Source: Tribonema minus
Lineage: Eukaryota > Sar > Xanthophyceae > Tribonematales > Tribonemataceae
Assembly (NCBI GenBank): GCA_017506865.1
Contig: JAFCMP010000223.1
Coordinates: 682,001 to 746,000, forward strand
Direction of reading: 5' to 3'
DNA length: 64,000 nt
Shown: piece after piece, positions 39,801-45,400 of the stretch
Layout of the letters: each line of letters starts with the position of its first letter
How positions within the stretch are numbered: position 1 is the stretch's first letter
Position numbers and translations under genes: made by a program
The notes under the pieces: model-generated
What the model was told of the DNA's origin: nothing
Database searches by the model: none
The model's input: only the letters and a program-made list of their open reading frames with translations

Positions 39801-42318
39801 CACAAAGGCATCCCTCAAGGCGGGGTCATATTCATGTCTGATCACGGACAGCGCCGGCGCCACCAAGACTGCCTCCTTCACTGTCACCGAGAACCCTGTC
39901 ATCACCTACACGGGAGGTGTAGTTACGGATGTCATCATCAACGGGGGGTCTACAGGCCAGATCAGTACCCTTGTTCCGGGCGGAGGCACAGGCACGGGCT
40001 ATTCATACTCTTGGACTGGCACTTACTCAGTGCCCAGTCCTACAGTGAATGCCACAAAGACGAACATGAAAGCGGGCAGCTACTCCTGTGTCATCACAGA
40101 CAGCGCGGGTGCCTCCAAGACTGTTTCGGTGACCATAAACGAGAATCCAGTAGTCTCGTACACGGGGGGAGCAGTTACCAATGTAGCCATCAACGGCGGA
40201 TCTACCGGCCAGATCACGGCACTAGTGCCTGCAGGAGGAAGCGGCACAGGGTACACGTACAGTTGGACGGGAACGTATGCGGTGGCCGAACCCACGGTCA
40301 ATGCCGCCAAGACTGGCATGAAAGCGGGCACTTACTCATGTGTCATCACGGACAGCGTGGGTGCGACCACAACTGTGGTTTTACCCATAACAGAGAACGC
40401 CGCACTGTCAGTCAGTGGAGGGACCATCACAAATGCAAGCAGCGGTGCAAATAACGGGTCAATCTCGTCCGTCACAGCATCTGGAGGCAGCGGCTCCGGG
40501 TACACGTATTCTTGGTCATCGGGAATCTCGAACGCAAACGTGAACGGGACGAAGACAGGTGTTGCACCGGGCACCTACACGTTGACGGTGACAGATGACG
40601 TTGGCGGGTCGACAGCCGTATCTTTCACGGTGGCCACAGCGCCGTACGGCGCGAGTGTAATCATCTCTTCTGTCATGACGACCTCCGCATCACTCGCGGT
40701 CTCGATATCGACACTGGGAACGGATGCAACCTATACCTATGTGGTGAGCAGCACAGACACTGACTCAAACGCAGCTTCAATGACTGATTGCGCTACATGT
40801 ACCGCACAGACGACGTCGCAGACTGTGACAGCAACAGGATTGACTGGTGACACTCAGTACTTCCTGTGGGTGCGGGCTAAGGACACGTCAACGCACGCGT
40901 ACACGGTATTGACGAGCACGTCAACGTCGCTGCACACCCCAGCAGCTCCAACGCTCACAGCCGGTGCCATCCTAGGATGCGCTGTGGGGCGCACCAACGG
41001 ATCGATCGCAGCGACAACGGTTTCGGGAGGCACACCGCCGTATTCAACAGTATTGTGGACCTCTTCAAATGGCGGTTCAACGATCGCATCCCAAACCGTG
41101 GCCGCGAAGACAGGGCTGAGTGCAGGAACATATGTCATCAGCGTCACGGACTCCGCCGGGGGGCAAGCGAGCATTACATACATCGTACCCTCCACGCCGC
41201 AACTATCTTTGGTTTCGAACTCGTCGACGGCAGCGAGCGGTACCAACACGGCGAACGGGTCCGCGACCGTAAGCGTTTCGGGTGGTACGGGAGCATATGC
41301 GTACACGTGGTCCAACTCAGGCGTGCCACTGAGTGGCTACACGTCAGCAACGGCTTCCTTCCTGGACGGAGGAGTCTACACGTGCACTGTGACAAGCGGG
41401 AGCGCAGACGCACTCTCCGCCGAAGTGACTGTGCAAGCGCCGGTCACTCTTACCGTTGCAGTGTCTGGCAGCACTGTTACCGCCACAGCTGCGGGCGGCA
41501 CCCGTGTGTACACGTACGTGTGGACCATCAACGGCTCTATATCAGGCAACGTCACCTCCTCGCTCACGGGCGCGTCGCCGGGCAGCGTTTGCAGCTGCAC
41601 AGTCACCTCGGGTGCAAACAGCACAACTAGGGGAACCACGGTGTACACACTCATCACATTCGCCTCTACGCCTGTGACGGCAACGCCGTCGTGGCCAGCA
41701 TACGGTGCAGGCGCACTATACAAAGTAACCTACAGTAACGCTACTGCCGGAAGCGATGTAGTCGTCTGGGCCGCCTCGACCGCAGTGACGACCTGCGTAG
41801 TTGTGAATCTGACGGCAAACACGTCCTACAACTTCTCAGTGTATGCCAAGACCACAGGAGACTTCTCCCTCTTTGCCGTTGGCGCGGTGCAGACTCCAGG
41901 CGACACCGCAGCGAGCTTCACCAAAACAGCGCTGCTCGCGCCGCAGTCGACCTCGGTGTATGACTTGACAGCGACAAAGACAAGCGCATCTTTGACGACG
42001 ACTGTCATCCAACAACTCTTTCAAACGGGGGATACTGTTGTGACATTAAACACAGTCTCAGGCTACAAGGAAGCAGCGCAGTCCGTGTATGTGGAGTTGA
42101 CGGAGACCATCAAGATTCAGAAAGGGGTGTCGATCTACTGTCCTTTCGATGACAGCGTAGCTGGCACGCAGAGTGTAAATCTCGAAGAGGACGACGGGAG
42201 CATTGTTCCAGTAACATATGAGAGCACGGACGACAGCATTACAGTTGAGGGGGTAAAATACTACCCGGGTGACCAATTCTGGATGGGAACACAGCTTGTA
42301 TTTGTGGTCTTACAGTGA
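29539..42318 (+). CDS. Giant adhesin-like protein: Fn3-like repeats, FG-GAP propellers, SprB repeats
   Basis: About 4,259 residues from the ATG at 29539 (acaccATG), in one open frame of 12.8 kb; an earlier ATG at 29482 is possible. The protein has three successive modules, each of about four Fn3-like units (TLGTxxTYxYxxSxxxTNS..., about 85 residues) followed by an FG-GAP propeller (FGxSVxVSGxYAxVGA). Next are about 15 SprB-type repeats (36.9-40.6 kb), one further Fn3-like unit, two or three Ig-like segments and a C-terminal domain ending VVLQ. No signal peptide or transmembrane segment is evident. A virion surface or fibre role in host attachment is inferred; the bacterial-type repeats suggest transfer from bacteria. 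Confidence 0.75.
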   Translation: MSVAPANATISVAGGDTRASAVVAISTLGTDATYTYVVSRSSTNSSGAAMTDCGTCIAQTSSQTVTVTGLTVATTYYFWVRAQNSSTLAYTVISSSSAITTVTPPSGCTVNMNSGTSSGGNATVTITTLGTAGYYNYFLSSSLTFSLAANMTDVVSLTRQTSSQIVNLVGMSSGTLWYVYLRAQNVKSGLYTVVSTAGVGFNTSSATAPSGGTVGTPTSVTATSATVAVTMTTFGYDSLYNHYLSSSPTNSTAGTMTNLKVMVAQTASQNVSLTLLAPSTTSYLFSRALNVVTGAYTFMTTTGVALTTLGTGNAPAIGTLSVTSAASTTAVVALTLTTLGTNANYAYYLSWCATNSVGGVMANVCIIRPWTIAQTVYPSGLPAGTSPWLFVRAKNVLTGTYTVLSSSGTQLTLSAASLYYEAAALTAFDPGASDYFGSNVAISGGYAVIGAWAKDPVGLADSGAAYVLELDSGTGEWVHSTVLYPTDAYPGDSFGNGVSVSGTYAVVGAPQSDPTGKTDAGAAYVFERNSGTGAWEQKTKLIASDAMPSDSFGLSVGVNGTYAIVGAYSKKQLGIANFGAVYVFERNVGSGVWEQKASLYPSDYLAGSYYGSSVSISGTYAIVGAYQKAGGGGAYILERNAGTNAWEEKAILTCPDATTAQFGSSVAIDNSYAIVGGPAKSVSSLSSAGGAYVYERISGTWTLTATINNPDPAASDSFGTAVTVNGIYAVIGCNGKDPAGKSGAGSTYLYKRNSTTGVWENKIEWTASDGVASDSFGTSVGVSGTHVLSGAYRKTVNGVSPAGGAYVYELSSTTTISPLATISAPSTVSTTDNATVTIGTLGTDADYTYVVSYSTTNDSTAAMVDFGACVTQTASQSFALYGLGTSTTYYLWVRSKVSSSSAYAVISSAATITTTGFWPPAGGSITLSSITQLKCTATVTMGNLGDVGMYDYFLCSAPTNSTTGTMTDLVAMTRQTASQALSVSGLVPNTTQYLFLRAQSISDASYCYMTSTGVTLTTTAGVAPAGGTAGTPSSVTSVSATVAITMTTLGTNSTYIYFLSSSPTNSTGGTMTNLKALTAQTTSQNASLTLLTPSTTSYLFVRALNVVAGTYSFMTTTGVALTTLGTGSAPTGSTVSVTSKASTTAVVNVTMTTLGTTANFVYYLSWCATNSVAGTMANVCLLKAQTASQTVYPSGLPAGTSPYLFVRAKNILTGAYTVMSASGTVVSSLSAASIYYEAAALTAFDPVVSDHFGQSVAVSGSYAIVGAYWRYPLSITTAGVAYVLELNGSTMEWEHKAVLYPTDAYTNDLFGVAVFISGTYAIVGASASDPGGKTDAGAAYAFERNSGTGAWEQKTKLVASDAMPSDSFGCSVGVSGTYAIVGAHVRTRLGASSSGGAYVFERNSGSGVWEQKSVLFPSDLPTASKFGWSVSVSGTYAIVGAYLKTGGGGAYIFERNSSTGAWEQKAILTCPDSTIAQFGYSVSIDGTYAVVSAQNKSVNSLATAGGVYIYERVASTWTQKAILENPDPTATDQFGYSVAVSGVYAVIGCVNKDPASKGNAGSTYLYKRNSTTGVWESKMEWTASDGLASDQMGWSVGLSGTHVVSSAYNKTVTGLSTAGGAYVYELPSSGVVAPSSATISTASITATLGQGSATVAIGTLGTDATYTYVVSYSTTNDSTATMVDCGSCLSQTASQAVTLSSLPSSPIYLWVRSKVTSSSVYTVLPASYSLDATWSSITLSAVLRLTCTATVTMTTASVGAAGVYNYFLSSSATNSTGGAMTNIASMLGQTTSQAISVSGLTPNVQQYVFLRRQSVADASYSFITTTGVLLWPLSGVSPSGGTVGTPSSVTAVSATAAVTMTTLGTDSTYNYFLSSAPTNSTAGTMTNLKSLTAQTASQNTSLTLLVPSTTSYLFVRAQNMVTNTYTFMTTVGVTLTTLGTGNMPSGSTISITSAASTTAVVNVTMTTLGTNANYVYYLSWCATSSVAGTMANACLLKAQTASQTVYPSGLPAGTSPYLFVQAKNVLTGAYVVMSASGTQLNLSAADVFYEAAALTAFIPVTSDSFGYSVAVSDDYVLIGMVGGDPLSITDAGAAYVLELNASTLEWEHRAALYPSDAYASDQFGTSVSVSGTYALVGASASDPGGKSSAGAAYVFERNSGTGAWEQSIKLVASDALPGDRFGSSVGVSGTYAIAGAYGKKQLGLANSGGVYAFERSSGVWQEKAILFPSDLPAASSFGYSVSISGSYAIAGAYTKSGGGGAYIFERNSSTGTWEEKAILTCPDSTGATFGYSVSIDGTYAVIGGPAKTVSSLSQAGGVYAYERLAGTWTLTATVDNPDPVASDFFGCSVAVNSIYAAIGCYGKDPASKSNAGSTYLYKRDSLTGSWENKVQWTASDGLASDQMGWSVGLSGTHAITGAFNKSVTGVTSAGGVYMYDVSEPGQNSAITYTGGVVTNVLINGGATGQISALVPAGGSGTGFTYTWTGDYAVANSTVNETKTLMKAGTYTCVITDSVGATKTASFTITENAVINYTGGAVTSVLINGGSTGQITALVPSGGTGTGFTYSWTGTYAVASPTVNATKTGLKAGSYSCVITDSAGATKTVAVTITENPVISYTGGVATDVLINGGSTGQITALIPTGGSGTGYTYSWTGTYAVASPTVNATKTGMKAGSYSCVITDSVGATNTVSVPIAENPVITYTGGVATNVLINAGATGQITALAPAGGSGTGYTYSWTGTYAVVNPTVNESKTGMKAGSYSCVITDSVGATKTVSVTITENSVITYTGGAVTSVLINGGSTGQITALVPAGGSGTGYTYSWTGTYAVASPTVNATKTGMKAGSYSCVITDSVGATKTVSVTITENSVITYTGGTVTNVLINGGSTGQITALAPAGGSGTGYTYSWTGTYAVASPTVNATKTGMKAGSYSCVITDSVGATKTASVTITENAVITYAGGAATDVLINGGSTGQITALVPAGGSGTGYTYSWTGTYAVASPTVNATKTGMKAGSYSCVITDSVGATKTVSVTIAENPVVTYTGGVATNVLINGGTTGQITALVPAGGSGTGYTYSWTGTYTVANPTVNETKASLKAGSYSCIITDSVGATKTASVTILENPVITYTGGAVTNVLINGGSTGQIAVLVPAGGSGTGFTYNWTGDYTVSNPTANASKTGMKAGSYSCVITDSVGATKTASFTITENPVITYTGGAVTDILIYGASTGQITALVPAGGSGTGFTFAWTGTYAVTNPTVNATKTGMQAGNYSCVITDSVGATTTAFFTIATQNLVISYTGGVATNVLINGGSTGEVTALVPAGGSGTGFTFMWTGDYAVSNPTVNETKTGLKAGAYSCIITDSIGATTTASVTIMENPVITYTGGAVTNVLINGGSTGQITALVPAGGTGTGFSYSWTGTYAVANPTGNDTKASLKAGSYSCLITDSAGATKTASFTVTENPVITYTGGVVTDVIINGGSTGQISTLVPGGGTGTGYSYSWTGTYSVPSPTVNATKTNMKAGSYSCVITDSAGASKTVSVTINENPVVSYTGGAVTNVAINGGSTGQITALVPAGGSGTGYTYSWTGTYAVAEPTVNAAKTGMKAGTYSCVITDSVGATTTVVLPITENAALSVSGGTITNASSGANNGSISSVTASGGSGSGYTYSWSSGISNANVNGTKTGVAPGTYTLTVTDDVGGSTAVSFTVATAPYGASVIISSVMTTSASLAVSISTLGTDATYTYVVSSTDTDSNAASMTDCATCTAQTTSQTVTATGLTGDTQYFLWVRAKDTSTHAYTVLTSTSTSLHTPAAPTLTAGAILGCAVGRTNGSIAATTVSGGTPPYSTVLWTSSNGGSTIASQTVAAKTGLSAGTYVISVTDSAGGQASITYIVPSTPQLSLVSNSSTAASGTNTANGSATVSVSGGTGAYAYTWSNSGVPLSGYTSATASFLDGGVYTCTVTSGSADALSAEVTVQAPVTLTVAVSGSTVTATAAGGTRVYTYVWTINGSISGNVTSSLTGASPGSVCSCTVTSGANSTTRGTTVYTLITFASTPVTATPSWPAYGAGALYKVTYSNATAGSDVVVWAASTAVTTCVVVNLTANTSYNFSVYAKTTGDFSLFAVGAVQTPGDTAASFTKTALLAPQSTSVYDLTATKTSASLTTTVIQQLFQTGDTVVTLNTVSGYKEAAQSVYVELTETIKIQKGVSIYCPFDDSVAGTQSVNLEEDDGSIVPVTYESTDDSITVEGVKYYPGDQFWMGTQLVFVVLQ
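36871..40632 (+). repeat. SprB repeat array, 14 near-identical units plus one divergent
   Basis: Units of about 249-252 nt (83-84 residues) begin with ITYTGGxVTxVLINGGxTG and end CVITDSVGATKTxxxTITEN. Fourteen copies are very similar and the last (ALSVSGGTITNASSG) is divergent. Similarity at the DNA level is high between copies 5, 6 and 7, which suggests recent unequal exchange. Confidence 0.85.
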
Positions 42319-42491
42319 CACCAGCAGCACACAACAAAAGCACAATTGTAAATAACACGTCCCTGATCGGTATCCAACCCACGTTTCGTGATGTAGTATG
42401 CATATTCCTTCCCAAAATTGACAAACCTTGAGTAAGTAATCCTCCTCATTATTTTGTGTTGCGCTCTGCAACAGTGCGCCTCGCGGGCACG

Positions 42492-45400
42492 ATGTCGACC
42501 CCCTCTGGAGGTACGATCACTGTCTCAAACATCACGCCACTGACATGCGACACGACGATCACAATGACGACACTAGGAGCTGCGGGCTCGTGGAACTACT
42601 TCCTCTCGACATGCGCCACAAACTCGAGGACCGGAACCATGACAAATCTTCGTGGAATCACTGGACAGACTGCGTCTCAGGCCCAGCCGGTGTATGGACT
42701 TACGCCTAGTACGACTCAGTACCTCTTCTTGCGAGCTCAAAAAGTCAGCGACTTGACGTACACCGTCATGACCACCACAACCACCGGAACAACTCTCACT
42801 ACAACGTCCGGAATAGCGCCTGCCGGAGGTACCATCGGGACACCGACGTCTGTAACAAACACAGGGGCAAGCACACTTGTGACCATCACTACGATGGGCA
42901 CGAACTCGGAATATCAGTACCTCGTGAGCTCCTCTCCCACTAACTCCACGGGGGGGACGATGACGAATCTTAAAGCGCTGGTGGCACAGCCAACTTCCCA
43001 GAGCGTCACGTTCTCATACCTCGCTCCCGGCACCACGAGGTACCTCTTCTCAAGAGCACAGAATTTAAGGACAGGTGCTTACACCTTCCTGACGACAACG
43101 GGAGTGGCGCTGACCACGGCTACATCGGGCGTCGCCCCGACCGGAGGATCAATCTCCGTGACATCCTCCTTCTCCAGCACAGGGGTTGCCACGGTCACGA
43201 TGACAACACTGGGAACCAACGCCAACTATGTGTACTATCTCTCGCGGTGTGCCACCAACTCTACAGGAGGAACTATGATGAATGTGTATCGTTTGGCGGC
43301 ACAGACAGCATCTCAGACTGCGTATCCGGCAGGCCTCACAATGGCGACGACACAGTACCTGTTTGTGAGAGCTCAGAACAGCATTACCGGTGTCTACACA
43401 GTTATGACCGCTAGCGGAGTAGCGATCACCACGTCTGCGGTGAGCATCAACTACCAGACGGCCGCCCTGACATGCAACGAGCCACCGCCTGACACTGGTT
43501 ACATCAAGTATGGCACCGCTGTAGCTGTTGACGATGGTTCAAATTACTGCGTAATTACAGGCACCAGAGCAGCTTACGGCTTGAGCAGCGCAGGGGGAGC
43601 GTACGTGCTGGAGCTCGACGCTAACGGGGAGTGGGACATGAACGCGATACTGGTGCCGACCGATGTAGCTACGAGTGACAATTTTGGTAGATGCGTCGCA
43701 GTGAGCGGAACGTATGCAATTGTGGGCAGTCAATGTGATGTAGGGGGAAGGCTTAATGCTGGTGCCGCATACATGTTTGAGCGCATTGCAGGAACCTGGA
43801 CTCAGACTACAAAACTTGTAGCCAGTGATGTATGCCCAGGAGATAACTTTGGTATAGCGGTGTCTGTCAGTGGAACTTACGCCATCGTAGGCGCCACCAC
43901 CCGGTATCAGCTCGGGGTTGCTTCCTCCGGCGGAGCTTACATCTTTGAACGGAACGTCACAACTGGAACCTGGGAACAGAAGGCGACGCTGTTCCCCAGC
44001 GACGTGCCGACAGGGGCGTATTTCGGCGGCGGCATTTGCATTTCAGGGACCTATGCCATCGTCGGCGCGTACAACAAGAACACTGCTGCAGGGGGCGCGT
44101 ACATCTTTGAGCGTAATTCTACCTCTGGTGCATGGGAGGAAAAGGCAATCCTAGCAGCATCCGATCCCGCAGCCAACATGAAGTTCGGAAAGGCGGTATC
44201 CATCGATGGCAACTATGCAGTTGTGGCCGCCGAGGGCAAGACTGTCACCGCACTGAGTAATGTAGGTGGAGCCTACGTATTTGAAAGGGTATCCGGGACT
44301 TGGGGGCAGGTGGCGATGCTGGATAATCCTGACCCGACTGCCTCTGACTATTTTGGAATATCAGTGAGTGTCAGCGGCGTTTACGCAGTCGTCGGGTGTT
44401 ACCTGAATGATCCTTCATCAAAGTCAGGCGCCGGTTCTACATACCTCTTCAAGAGGAGCTCGACCACTGGATTGTGGCCATTCGTCAAGGAATGGACTGC
44501 AAACGACGGTCTGGCGAGTGACAACATGGGTGGCAGTGTGAGCATCGCAGGGACGCATGTCGTCTCTGGTGCAAGCTTTAAGACCTCCGCAGGTGTCACA
44601 ATTATGGGAGGTGCTTACATGTTCGAGGTCCCGCCGCCGATCACATACACTGGCGGTGCTGTCACTAATGTTGTGACAAACGGAGGAAGCACCGGCGCCA
44701 TAGCTGCCATCACACTTGCCGGGGGCACGGGTACCTACACGCCGACGTGGTCTTCCTCGACAGGGGCGACCACAGGGCTGAGCGGCGTCGGAGCCAAGAC
44801 TGCTCTCCTCGCAGGAACCTACACGCTGAGCGTGATTGACAATCAGTCGACGCCTACCTCAAGCGTGTTTACTTTTGTAGTGACCGAACCTCCTGTGATA
44901 GTCGTCAGCGGGGGAAGCATCACTAACGTGCTCATCAACGGCCAGAGCACGGGAGCGATCGCCGCCGTCACTGTTTCGGGCGGGACGGGAACTGGCTACA
45001 CGTATTCCTGGAGCGCAGGCATCAGTAATCCCACCGTCAATGCTGCCAAGACAGGATTACCAGCGGCAACATACACGCTCATCGTGACAGACAGTGGAGG
45101 GGGCACCAAGACGACAGTATTTACAATCGCGCAGAATTCCGTTATCTCGTACACGGGGGGCGCGATCACCAGCGTCCTGATCAACGGAGGAGCCACCGGT
45201 GCAATCGCATCTGTGACTCCCAGTGGGGGGTCTGGCACGGGGTACACGTATGCATGGGGGGCTGGCATCGCCAACCCCACAGTGAACGCTGCGAAGACCG
45301 GCCTGGTGGCCGGCACGTACATCCTTGTCATTACCGACAGCGTCTCCGCAACCAAGGCCATCTCTTTCACCGTCACGCAGAATGCTGTCATCGCCTACAC

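Noticed and set aside
36871-40632. CRISPR-like repeat array
   Set aside because: Units are about 250 nt, in frame and encode conserved protein repeats with no spacers.
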